From an uncultured Gammaproteobacteria bacterium (GTDB lineage: Bacteria; Pseudomonadota; Gammaproteobacteria; Pseudomonadales; Ketobacteraceae), in NCBI GenBank assembly GCA_913063495.1, contig CAJXXT010000020.1:1-42387 (forward strand): a stretch of DNA of 42,387 nucleotides, in the 5' to 3' direction. Below are positions 1 to 7,964 of this stretch, one piece after another. The notes beneath the pieces are model-generated. The model ran no database searches. It was not told the origin of the DNA and saw only the letters and a list, made by a program, of their open reading frames with translations. The translations under genes and the position numbers were made by a program. Numbering within the stretch: the stretch's first letter is position 1; the number at the start of each line of letters is the position of its first letter.

Positions 1-236
1 GTTTGAGTGGTGATGTACCGCCACTTCCTGAGAGTGTTGTGGGTGAGTATTCCCGTTGTTATGACATGATGTACAGTGCTGATGCTACGCCTTTTAACCA
101 GTGGGCTGCGAATTTAGGCGCTGCGGCGACTTATGATGGTTTGGGCATGTTGGTTGAGCAGGCTGCGGAGTCGTTTCGGCTGTGGCGTGGCTTGATGCCG
201 CCAACGGGTCAGGTGATTGCTTCTTTGAAGGGTTGA
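1..236 (+). CDS. aroE: Shikimate dehydrogenase, C-terminal fragment (cut by window edge)
   Basis: The last 77 codons of a gene that starts left of the window, stop TGA at 234-236. The visible protein contains CYDMMY, ADATPFNQWA and DGLGMLVEQAAESFRLWRG, the typical end of AroE, where the DGLGMLVEQAA helix packs near the cofactor and shikimate pocket. AroE reduces 3-dehydroshikimate to shikimate with NADPH in aromatic amino acid synthesis in the cytoplasm. Catalytic Lys and Asp lie in the missing N-terminal part, so activity cannot be judged. The gene is co-directional with prlC, separated by a hairpin element. Assignment rests on motif recall. Confidence 0.88.
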   Translation, partial: LSGDVPPLPESVVGEYSRCYDMMYSADATPFNQWAANLGAAATYDGLGMLVEQAAESFRLWRGLMPPTGQVIASLKG

Positions 237-324
237 ACTTTACCCTCACTGGGCTAATTGAGTTAAACTGTCTAAAAGCATTTTTTGTTTGTCGGTACGT
301 AGTCTGCAAGTCTTCGAGAGCGTA

Positions 325-431
325 CTGTATTAACAAATCCCCTTTCAGAAATCGCAAAAGATCGCACCCATGCGTGCTCGACTGCGGCGTCCGTGCCGCA
401 GACGTTTCTGAAAGGGGATTTGTTAATACAG
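325..431. repeat. Structured hairpin element, copy A (27-bp perfect inverted repeat, conserved apex)
   Basis: Arms 325-351 and 405-431 are perfectly complementary over 27 bp. The inner 9 nt of the left arm read TTTCAGAAA and of the right arm TTTCTGAAA. The 53-nt apex (352-404) can fold into two hairpins: CGCA/TGCG around CCCA at 363-374, and CTGCGGC/GCCGCAG around GTCCGT at 382-401, giving a three-way junction. No T-tract follows either arm, so it is not an ordinary intrinsic terminator. It sits 89 nt after the aroE stop and 88 nt before the prlC start. Copy B lies at 12501-12603 with a related apex but different outer arms. Confidence 0.9.
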
Positions 432-519
432 CACTTATCGTAAAATTTAGGAACTTGCAGGCCTCGTATCGATAGTAGCGATAGAATGCTCTTAACTCAT
501 ACCCTAAGAGACCCTTTAT

Positions 520-2586
520 ATGTCGAACCCTCTTCTCGTGTTTGGTCAGCTACCCGCTTTTTCCTCAATTCTTCCAGAACATATTGAACCTGCTCTGGAT
601 CAAATTTTGTCAGACAATAGAGCACAGCTGGTTGATATTCTTGCTGTGGTCGGTTCTGAGGGGGCAACGTTTGCTAATTTCTTGCAACCCTATGCCGAGA
701 TGGAGGATAAGCTAGAGCAAATGTGGTCACCGGTAAGCCATCTAAATGCAGTGGCGAACAGTGATGTATTGCGGGATGCTTATAACGCGTGTTTGCCTAA
801 GTTATCTGAGTACAGTACAGAGTTGGGGCAACATCGTGAGTTGTTTGATGCATTCTCATCGCTAAAAACCTCTGAGCAATTTCCTTCCTCAAGTGAGGCT
901 CAGCAGAAAGTGGTTAATAATGCCTTACGAGATTTTACGTTATCAGGTATTGATTTAGCGTCAGAGAAGCAGCAGCGATTTGGGGATATTAAGAAACGAT
1001 TGTCAGAGCTTTCTAGCAAGTATTCAGAGAACGTATTGGATGCGTCTCAGGCATGGTCAAAGTGTATTAAAGATGAAAGTGAACTTGTAGGTTTACCTGC
1101 GTCCTCTTTAGCTGCGGCGAAGCAGGCGGCAGAGGCCAAAGAGCTTGAGGGTTATTTGCTGACATTGGATGTCCCCTGTTATATCGCGGTGGTAACTTAT
1201 TGTGAGAATCGTGCTCTTCGCCAAGGGATGTATACGGCCTATACAACGCGTGCATCAGAACAAGGGCCAAATGCTGGTGAGTGGGATAACAATCCTCTAA
1301 TGGTTGAAATTCTGACATTAAAAGATGAGATTGCTCAGCTGTTGGGTTTTAACAATTACGCTGAACGTTCCATCGCGACAAAAATGACAACGGATACGGA
1401 TCAGGTATTTTCATTCCTTAATAATTTGGCGAGTAAGTCGTTGCCTGCCGCTTGGAATGAACTGTTTGAGTTGCAAGAGTTTACGCATAATAGTTTCAAT
1501 ATCGATACGTTGTACGCTTGGGATATTGCATTTTACAGCGAAAAGTTAAAACAAGAGAAGTACGCGATTTCTCAAGAAGCATTACGTCCTTGGTTTCCTT
1601 ATAACAAAGTATTGGATGGTATGTTCGCTGTTGCATCTCGATTGTTTGATGTGAGTTTTGAAGAAGTTTTAGACTTTGATACTTGGCATCCTGATGTTCG
1701 ATTGTTTAATGTATTAAGTAACGCCGATGTTAACCAAGGTGAGGTGATTGCAACGTTTTATTTGGATGTTTACGCTCGTGAGCATAAACGTGGCGGCGCT
1801 TGGATGGCGGACTGTAAGGTACGTCGACGAACATCTACGGGCGAGTTGCAATTACCCGTAGCATTTCTTACTTGCAATTTTAATGGCCCAGTGGATGGCA
1901 AACCAGCGTTGTTAACCCACAACGAAGTGACTACCCTATTTCATGAATTTGGTCATGGTTTGCATCATATGTTAACGCGGGTAGAAGAAAGTGCGGTCTC
2001 CGGTATTAATGGTGTGGCATGGGATGCGGTGGAATTACCCAGTCAATTTATGGAAAATTGGTGTTGGGAAAAAGATGCTATTCCTATGATGTCGGGACAC
2101 TATGAAACGGGTGAAGCCTTGCCTGATGATATGTTAGACAAAATGTTAGCCGCTAAGAACTTTCAGTCGGCGATGCAAATGGTACGGCAATTGGAGTTCT
2201 CTTTATTTGATTTCTCTATCCATTGCTATTATCAACAACATCAAACCGATAACGTTACTATTCATAATGTGCTTGATGATATTCGGGAACAGGTTGCTGT
2301 TATAACAGCGCCTGAATTTAATCGTTTTGAATGTGGCTTTAGTCATATTTTTGCCGGTGGTTATGCGGCAGGTTATTACAGTTATAAGTGGGCTGAAGTA
2401 TTATCGGCAGATGCGTTTTCGTTGTTTGAAGAAAAGGGTATTTTTGATAAAGCCTCGGGTGATGCTTTTAGACAGAATATTTTAGAGAAAGGTGGTTCTA
2501 AAGAGCCGATGGAGTTGTTTGTTGCCTTTCGTGGTCGAGAGCCAAATGTTGATGCATTGTTGCGACACTCTGGGTTAACGGCTTAG
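520..2586 (+). CDS. prlC: Oligopeptidase A (M3 family zinc metallopeptidase)
   Basis: A 688-residue cytosolic metallopeptidase, the normal length for PrlC/OpdA. It degrades short peptides, including cleaved signal peptides, downstream of larger ATP-dependent proteases. The zinc site is clear: HEFGH at about residues 475-479 and the third ligand Glu in AVELPSQFMENW about 30 residues later, followed by the FAGGYAAGYYSYKWAEVL block that closes the M3 active site. Start ATG at 520 follows AAGAG at 505-509. No signal peptide is present. The stop lies in a 15-nt tandem repeat that gives two further in-frame TAG codons. The next gene, a YheV-like protein, follows 42 nt later and may be co-transcribed. 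Confidence 0.96.
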   Translation: MSNPLLVFGQLPAFSSILPEHIEPALDQILSDNRAQLVDILAVVGSEGATFANFLQPYAEMEDKLEQMWSPVSHLNAVANSDVLRDAYNACLPKLSEYSTELGQHRELFDAFSSLKTSEQFPSSSEAQQKVVNNALRDFTLSGIDLASEKQQRFGDIKKRLSELSSKYSENVLDASQAWSKCIKDESELVGLPASSLAAAKQAAEAKELEGYLLTLDVPCYIAVVTYCENRALRQGMYTAYTTRASEQGPNAGEWDNNPLMVEILTLKDEIAQLLGFNNYAERSIATKMTTDTDQVFSFLNNLASKSLPAAWNELFELQEFTHNSFNIDTLYAWDIAFYSEKLKQEKYAISQEALRPWFPYNKVLDGMFAVASRLFDVSFEEVLDFDTWHPDVRLFNVLSNADVNQGEVIATFYLDVYAREHKRGGAWMADCKVRRRTSTGELQLPVAFLTCNFNGPVDGKPALLTHNEVTTLFHEFGHGLHHMLTRVEESAVSGINGVAWDAVELPSQFMENWCWEKDAIPMMSGHYETGEALPDDMLDKMLAAKNFQSAMQMVRQLEFSLFDFSIHCYYQQHQTDNVTIHNVLDDIREQVAVITAPEFNRFECGFSHIFAGGYAAGYYSYKWAEVLSADAFSLFEEKGIFDKASGDAFRQNILEKGGSKEPMELFVAFRGREPNVDALLRHSGLTA

Positions 2587-2617
2587 AGATTAACAACTTA
2601 GGGGTTAACGGCTTAGG
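2573..2617 (+). repeat. Three tandem 15-nt repeats spanning the prlC stop codon
   Basis: Units 2573-2587 (GGTTAACGGCTTAGA), 2588-2602 (GATTAACAACTTAGG) and 2603-2617 (GGTTAACGGCTTAGG). The period is five codons, so each unit carries a TAG in the prlC frame; the first is the used stop. Probably a slippage or duplication product. Confidence 0.85.
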
Positions 2618-2628
2618 CTGAGGTTAGT

Positions 2629-2880
2629 ATGCAGAAAGATACAAAGATTAAAAGTACGGAGTCAAAAAAAACACGGCGTTTTATTGCTGGTGCAGTATGC
2701 CCTGAATGCCAGAAAATGGATAAAATTATTACTTATAAACAAGACGGGGAAGATATCGCAGAGTGTGTGTCTTGTGGTTATGTAAGCCAGCGACCGAAAG
2801 AGGACGAGGTACGTGCGATTAATGCAGAGAAAGATGCTCAGGGTGTGGTACAAGTTAGTGCAGTGAAAATAATAAAATAA
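2629..2880 (+). CDS. YheV-family zinc-ribbon protein
   Basis: A small 83-residue basic protein with two CxxC knuckles, CPEC near residue 24 and CVSC near residue 46, which fits a rubredoxin-like zinc ribbon. It matches the YheV / DUF2387 family of short proteobacterial proteins, whose function is not established. Start ATG at 2629 is preceded by GAGG at 2620-2623. It lies directly downstream of prlC on the same strand. The linkage of prlC with a YheV-like gene is also known in Pseudomonas as I recall. No nucleic-acid target or partner can be deduced from the sequence. Confidence 0.8.
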   Translation: MQKDTKIKSTESKKTRRFIAGAVCPECQKMDKIITYKQDGEDIAECVSCGYVSQRPKEDEVRAINAEKDAQGVVQVSAVKIIK

Positions 2881-2897
2881 CTACGATAAATCAGTGC

Positions 2898-4292
2898 TTA
2901 TAGGGATTGTAAAAAGCGCTGATATGACAGCCTCATCAATACTGAACGACTTAGCATAAAGACACTAAATGAAAACCATAAGCCATGGTTACCGTAGGGT
3001 TGTGTGAACATCCATAGTGGTAAAAAAATCCCGAATAAGCAGGTGATCATGATATTGCGCATCGGACGTGTTTGGGTTGCTCCGACAAAGACACCGTCAT
3101 AAAGATAACTTAAACAAGAAAGTGCAGGCATTAACATTAGCCATGTTAAGTACTGATTTGCGGTTTCTTGTACGTCATTGATGTTGGTTAATGAGGCGAT
3201 AATGGAAGACCCGGAAAGATAAAAAATCAGCATTAACATCGCCGTAAAACCTACGCACCATTGCAACGCAGATCTAACAAAATTAATAAGTTGTTGTTTT
3301 ACATCTTTCCTTTTTAGATGAAAAGCTTCATTTTTTATTTTTCCAACAAACTCCCCGATTTTTGCTTCAGCTGCGTTGGCAAAGCCGTCCAAGGTATTGG
3401 AAATAAGTAATAGAAACGTTAGTAGCACTGCGTTGGCTGCCAAGATCACATCACCTTGCTTTGCGCCTTGAGAGGTAAAAAATGCAAATACAAATAACAA
3501 ACAACAGGTGCGAATAAAAATATCACCATTGACGCTAAAAAAACGGGATAAATCATCGCGATTTATGAGTGTCTTGAATGACCATGTGGATGATCGAGTG
3601 AATGACTGAGATGAGAAATAATAGTAGAGATAACCTAATGAAATTAAAACACCGATGTATTCTGCCAGTACCGTGGCCAGTGCGACACCCGTTACATTCC
3701 ATTCCAGTAGTACCACGAACCACAAATCAAAAATAATATTCAATAGATTAATGCCAATAAGAATAACCAGTGAAGCCTTGGGTTTTTGTAAACCAATATA
3801 CGTGCCAATTAATGCGTACTGAATTAACGTGGCAGGAGCTCCCCATATACGTATATCACAATAAGCTGTGGCTAATGCTTGGGTTTGTTGGCTGCCATCC
3901 ATTAGGGTAATAGCGGTTGGGATTAACCAGGCTTGATTGGCAATAATTACAATGCCAATCAATAATGCGAGTCCAATGGATTGGATCAACGTTCGTAGTA
4001 AATCAGACGGGTCTTGTTTACCATAGGCTTGGGCGATTAACCCAGTGGTGCCCATGCGTAAAAAACCAAAGGCCCAAAATATAAAGGTAAAGATATTACT
4101 GCCAATGGCCACTCCGGCTAGATAACCAGAGTGTTCCAAGTGACCTAATACAGCGGTGTCCACTAGGCCCAACAAAGGCACGGTGATATTTGCTAACATC
4201 ATCGGCCAAGCAAATGCCCAAATTTGCCGATGATACTTGGGGGTAATACCTTTGGTGGTGTTTTGGGGCGTGTTGTTAACGAGAAAGCTCAT
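2898..4292 (-). CDS. MATE family efflux transporter, DinF-like
   Basis: A 464-residue polytopic inner-membrane protein with about 12 hydrophobic segments. The N-terminal IWAFAWPMMLANITVPLLG followed by VDTAVLGHL is the MATE signature with the Asp typical of the DinF branch. MATE proteins export cationic or amphipathic compounds in exchange for H+ or Na+; the substrate here is unknown. Start ATG at 4292 lies 3 nt after the stop of the upstream lipoprotein gene, so the two are very likely translated from one mRNA. No LexA box was noticed upstream, so SOS control of the dinF kind is not supported. Confidence 0.9.
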   Translation of the reverse strand: MSFLVNNTPQNTTKGITPKYHRQIWAFAWPMMLANITVPLLGLVDTAVLGHLEHSGYLAGVAIGSNIFTFIFWAFGFLRMGTTGLIAQAYGKQDPSDLLRTLIQSIGLALLIGIVIIANQAWLIPTAITLMDGSQQTQALATAYCDIRIWGAPATLIQYALIGTYIGLQKPKASLVILIGINLLNIIFDLWFVVLLEWNVTGVALATVLAEYIGVLISLGYLYYYFSSQSFTRSSTWSFKTLINRDDLSRFFSVNGDIFIRTCCLLFVFAFFTSQGAKQGDVILAANAVLLTFLLLISNTLDGFANAAEAKIGEFVGKIKNEAFHLKRKDVKQQLINFVRSALQWCVGFTAMLMLIFYLSGSSIIASLTNINDVQETANQYLTWLMLMPALSCLSYLYDGVFVGATQTRPMRNIMITCLFGIFLPLWMFTQPYGNHGLWFSFSVFMLSRSVLMRLSYQRFLQSL

Positions 4293-4295
4293 TCA

Positions 4296-5225
4296 TTATT
4301 GAATGAGCTCAATGCTTGGGTGTTCTTGAGGGCCAATTTTGGCAGAGGAATTTAGGTGAAAGTTAGAATTTAATAAGTAAATGTATGTTTTTAAGGAGCC
4401 GTTAATCCAACGGAAGTCTTCTTCAGAATTCGCATGAACAATAACGCTGGCATTGCGATCAACAATTCGACGGCTTATATTTTCTAATTCAAGGCCTAGG
4501 GTTAATGATTGGTTATCGACATCCGTTTGTTTAAATATTAACAAGTCATCAGTGCTGCTAGGAGTGTTGGTGGTAGGTTTTCTCATTGCTAGTGATGATG
4601 GTGGTTGGTTGGGGTCAAAGGCCGTATTATTGGATGTGCTGTGAATGAGGTTATTTTCCATGGCCGTTTGTTTTGCTTTTTCAGCTTCTGATGCTAATTG
4701 AGCTTCACGTTGCTTTTGTTCTGCGAGTTTTTTCTTTTTGGCTTTAGCTTTAGCTGCTTGTAACTGTTTTTTCTGGGTGTTAATGCTGATAAGTTCGTTG
4801 ATTTGTTTCTCTTTTTTATCCAATAACGATGATGTTGGGGTAATGGTACGAGCTTTGTTAATAAAACTTAAGGCTTTATTTAATGCTGTTCGATTAGGCG
4901 TTTTCTGTTTGGCGAGTGCTTTGTTTGCGAGTTGAATATAACGCTGGGCAATTTGAGACTCGATGTTGGCAATTTCGCTGTTGTAGGGGTTTTGTTTTCT
5001 TAAGGTAGCAAGTTTTTCTGCGGCATTGTTACCCTTGGGAGAGGATAGTCGCCAGTTTGCAATGTCTTGTTGAATGGCGTCTTCTAAGTCTGTATTTGTG
5101 GGGGCCGTTATTGGTGCGGCGCTGCTATCTTGGGGTTGAGGACCGGTTCGCAGGTTCATGCAGCCACTAAGGCTAAGACTTGCGAGGGCGGAAATTGAAA
5201 TGAACGTGATAAACGACTTATACAT
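4296..5225 (-). CDS. Predicted lipoprotein with Lys/Ala-rich coiled coil, function unknown
   Basis: Start set at ATG 5225, preceded by GAGAG five bases upstream; an in-frame TTG at 5237 is less likely. The 309-residue product starts MYKSFITFISISALASLSLSG with the lipobox LSGC, predicting lipidation of Cys22. The middle part is strongly helical and charged, with a run rich in Lys, Ala and Gln (AAKAKAKKKKLAEQKQREAQ) typical of a coiled coil. The last 80 residues look globular. I recognise no family. A periplasm-facing tether or peptidoglycan-associated role is only a guess. It is the first gene of a pair with the MATE transporter, 3 nt apart. Confidence 0.75.
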   Translation of the reverse strand: MYKSFITFISISALASLSLSGCMNLRTGPQPQDSSAAPITAPTNTDLEDAIQQDIANWRLSSPKGNNAAEKLATLRKQNPYNSEIANIESQIAQRYIQLANKALAKQKTPNRTALNKALSFINKARTITPTSSLLDKKEKQINELISINTQKKQLQAAKAKAKKKKLAEQKQREAQLASEAEKAKQTAMENNLIHSTSNNTAFDPNQPPSSLAMRKPTTNTPSSTDDLLIFKQTDVDNQSLTLGLELENISRRIVDRNASVIVHANSEEDFRWINGSLKTYIYLLNSNFHLNSSAKIGPQEHPSIELIQ

Positions 5226-5308
5226 AATGGCTCTCAAATATTTTGAATATGCTTCTTAATAACGTCTTATTTACTGCTAAGTGTAGACACAAATTAATTG
5301 TTTTCTTG

Positions 5309-6094
5309 TTAAGACTGACTTCCCCTTGTTAGGGTCAGGCTAAATAACAAACAGGCACTTAATACGATGCTGGGTCCTGCTGGTGTATCCCACTGCAATG
5401 ATGCCAGCATTCCGAGAATAATTGATGTCATACCTATCAAACTTGCAAAAAGCGCCATTTGTTCTGGGGTGTTTGCCAGTCTTCGGGCGCCAGCGGGGGG
5501 GATAATGAGTAATGCAGTGATTAATAATGCCCCCACAACCTTCATTCCGATTGCCACGAGTAATGCCAAACAGATCATGTAAACCATGCGGATTTTATCT
5601 ACAGCGAGACCTTCCGCACGGGCTAAGTCGCTGTTGATTAAGATGTTAAGTAGCGGATTCCAAATAAGTTTTGTGACAATGGCAAGTAATAGCGCACATC
5701 CACCAACCCAGAGGGTATCGGAGAACGTGACGGCTAATAAGTCACCAAATAACAGTCCTAACAAGTCTACTCTGACACCTTCTCTAAGGCTTACGAGTAC
5801 TAATCCTAATGCGAGGGTGCCGTGGGCAACAATGCCCAGTAATGCGTCACTGCTAATGTTGCGTTGTTTTTGTAAGGTACTTAAGAGAATTGCCACGGAT
5901 ACCGTGACAATGATGACACCAACAATAGGGTCAAGGGAAAGGAATAGTCCAAGTGCAACACCAAGTAATGCTGAGTGGGCAAGGGTGTCGCCAAAATATG
6001 ACATTCTTCCCCAGACAATAAAAGAACCTAGGGGGCCTGCAATAGCGGTGAGAATTAGACCGATGATGAGTGCTGGGGCTATAATCTCAATCAT
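5309..6094 (-). CDS. znuB: Zinc ABC transporter permease ZnuB
   Basis: A 261-residue integral membrane protein with about eight hydrophobic segments, matching the ABC-3 permease family of Zn/Mn transporters. Characteristic blocks are GRMSYFGDTLAHSALLGVA near residue 30, GIVAHGTLALGLV and the C-terminal ALLITALLIIPPAGARRLA, the coupling region that contacts the ATPase. It forms the membrane channel of ZnuABC for high-affinity Zn2+ import. Its start overlaps the end of znuC by 8 nt, which indicates translational coupling. Confidence 0.95.
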   Translation of the reverse strand: MIEIIAPALIIGLILTAIAGPLGSFIVWGRMSYFGDTLAHSALLGVALGLFLSLDPIVGVIIVTVSVAILLSTLQKQRNISSDALLGIVAHGTLALGLVLVSLREGVRVDLLGLLFGDLLAVTFSDTLWVGGCALLLAIVTKLIWNPLLNILINSDLARAEGLAVDKIRMVYMICLALLVAIGMKVVGALLITALLIIPPAGARRLANTPEQMALFASLIGMTSIILGMLASLQWDTPAGPSIVLSACLLFSLTLTRGSQS

Positions 6095-6869
6095 GGTGAT
6101 GCCCTGAGCAGTTATTGTTGGAGTGAGTATCGTCTTTCACTACGTCACCGTGAATATTGTGGTGATGGTCATGATGGTGTGTGTATACCGCAAAATCTTT
6201 TTCGATACCCTGGTCAAACAAGGCCAAATACTCTGGGTGGTTTGCTACGGCATCAGCGGTTCCTGAGCAGCAAACATGCTGGTTTAAGCAGATGACCTGG
6301 TCGGTTCTTGCCATCACAAAGTGCAAATCATGAGATACCATCAAAATGGCGCATTGGCGTTTGTCCCGAATACTTGCCAATAATTGATACAGCTCTTGCT
6401 GTCCATGTAAATCAACACCTTGAGCAGGTTCATCTAATACCAATAATGTTGGGTTTCTTAGTAACGCTCGTGCGAGTAATACTCGTTGGAACTCTCCTCC
6501 TGAAATTGATTGGATGGGACGTGTGATGGTTTGCAGGGCGTTTACATCATTTAGCGCGGCTTCAATGTCGGGGCGGTTGGGGTTTCCCGCCAGGGCTAAA
6601 AAACGTTGAACGGTAAGTGGTAGACTGGGGTCGATTTGCAGTTTTTGAGGCATGTAGCCAATACGCAATCGTTTATGAATGTGGCGTTTTCCCGATGAGG
6701 GTTTGTACAAACCCAGCACAATCTTCAACAAACTAGATTTTCCGGCACCATTTGGACCAATAACCGTCATAATCTCCCCAGGGTTCAGTGCCATATTGAT
6801 ATGGTTCAGCAATGACTGCCCTCGGATACTGAGGCAGACATCATCAAGTTGAACAATCGGGGTGGTCAT
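6087..6869 (-). CDS. znuC: Zinc ABC transporter ATP-binding protein ZnuC
   Basis: A 260-residue ABC ATPase: Walker A GPNGAGKSS at residues 38-46, signature SGGEFQ at 123-128, Walker B LLVLDEP at 142-148 and the switch His in MVSHDLHFV. It powers ZnuB. The C-terminal 30 residues are rich in His and Asp (YTHHHDHHHNIHGD, then SGHHHD), a feature common in ZnuC that probably binds zinc. First gene of a znuC-znuB operon, divergent from znuA across 111 nt. In Pseudomonas a zur gene sits in this cluster; none is present here. Confidence 0.96.
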   Translation of the reverse strand: MTTPIVQLDDVCLSIRGQSLLNHINMALNPGEIMTVIGPNGAGKSSLLKIVLGLYKPSSGKRHIHKRLRIGYMPQKLQIDPSLPLTVQRFLALAGNPNRPDIEAALNDVNALQTITRPIQSISGGEFQRVLLARALLRNPTLLVLDEPAQGVDLHGQQELYQLLASIRDKRQCAILMVSHDLHFVMARTDQVICLNQHVCCSGTADAVANHPEYLALFDQGIEKDFAVYTHHHDHHHNIHGDVVKDDTHSNNNCSGHHHD

Positions 6870-6980
6870 CGGGGCAGTAATCTCTAGGGGATAGGAATGG
6901 CGGGCTATCTTATCATCTTTAGATCATTGTTGTGGTAATCTTGTTTTTCAATAATGGGTTAAAAGGTAGTGGTATAAAGA

Positions 6981-7964
6981 ATGGTGTTCATAAAAAGGGT
7001 GAGTCTAGTAAAGGTACCAATGGTACCGCTGTTGATAAGTATGTTACTGGGGCTTACTTTGCTTTCTACGGTAAGTTTGGCGTCTAGTCCCCCCTCCATA
7101 TTGGCTTCGATCAAGCCATTGCAATTAATTGTTACGGCTTTAGATAAACCACTGCTACAACATGGCATTGACCTAGAAGTGAGTACTCTCTTACCCCCGG
7201 GGTCTACTCCTCACGACTATGTATTAAAGCCGTCGGATATCGTTCGGGTGTTGCAGGCTGATTTGGTTATTTGGATGGGGCCTGTAGTGGAGCCTTATTT
7301 GGTGTCCGTTATTGCTAGAGCTGAACCAGATAAAGTGATCGATATAAGTCAATTGAAAGGGCTTAAGCGCTTGGCATATAGAGAGCTACTTGAAAATGAA
7401 GAAGAGCATGACGACGATAAGCATGATGAACATAAGCATGACCATGATGAGATGTTGCAGTTTGATCCCCATATTTGGTGGTCGGTGGATAATGCTGAGA
7501 TTATAGCGACACAGGTTTTGACAGCTTTGGATGTTAGAAATAACAAAGCGGAGAAGCAGGCGATTGATCAATACGTAATTGTTAAGCAGTCCATGCGAGC
7601 TATTAGGGCTCTGTTAACGAGTAGAAAAACGCAAGCATTGAAGCAACAGCCATCGTTTATTCTCTTTCACGATGGGTTGCAGTATTTAGAATCTGATTTA
7701 GGGGTGGTTTCTGCTGCTAGGGTGGCATTGGATGATGATCATCGTCCAGGTATTAAAACCTTATTAGCCCTGAAGCATAAGGTAGAAGTGAACCAGGTGG
7801 TTTGTGTTGTGGCAGAAACGAATACCAATGTTTCTATCATTCATAAAATCGAGGCAGCCACCCCCTTGCGTCAAATTGTCATTGATAGTTTGGGCTGGGG
7901 GCGGGCGAGTTACTACGATATGTTACAACAGGCTTATGATGAGATCCTTGCGTGTCAGTCGTAA
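6981..7964 (+). CDS. znuA: Zinc ABC transporter periplasmic binding protein ZnuA
   Basis: A 327-residue cluster A-I solute-binding protein. The N-terminus is a signal peptide with basic residues followed by a hydrophobic stretch ending near SLASS. Metal ligands are visible: His in STPHDY (about residue 78), His in FDPHIWW (164), His in LFHDGLQYL and an acidic residue near the C-terminus. The loop at 139-158 is rich in His, Asp and Glu (EEHDDDKHDEHKHDHDE), the zinc-scavenging loop that separates ZnuA from manganese binders. ATG 6981 gives a charged n-region; the alternative ATG 7020 has a better AAAGG ribosome site but no charge. It overlaps the convergent DUF2797 gene by 10 nt. Confidence 0.94.
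   Translation: MVFIKRVSLVKVPMVPLLISMLLGLTLLSTVSLASSPPSILASIKPLQLIVTALDKPLLQHGIDLEVSTLLPPGSTPHDYVLKPSDIVRVLQADLVIWMGPVVEPYLVSVIARAEPDKVIDISQLKGLKRLAYRELLENEEEHDDDKHDEHKHDHDEMLQFDPHIWWSVDNAEIIATQVLTALDVRNNKAEKQAIDQYVIVKQSMRAIRALLTSRKTQALKQQPSFILFHDGLQYLESDLGVVSAARVALDDDHRPGIKTLLALKHKVEVNQVVCVVAETNTNVSIIHKIEAATPLRQIVIDSLGWGRASYYDMLQQAYDEILACQS

Noticed and set aside
325-431. Hairpin copies as intrinsic terminators
   Set aside because: Stems of 26-27 bp with a 51-53 nt apex and no T run after either arm do not fit intrinsic termination.
325-431. Hairpin copies as integron attC sites
   Set aside because: No RYYYAAC/GTTRRRY core sites and no integrase or cassette array; the apex pattern is different.
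182-475. 97-codon open frame across hairpin copy A
   Set aside because: It reads through the inverted repeat and its apex, has no ribosome site, overlaps the aroE end and has no recognisable protein features.
5586-6107. 173-codon frame opposite znuB
   Set aside because: Fully antisense to a clear znuB with correct family motifs; its translation has no coherent domain.
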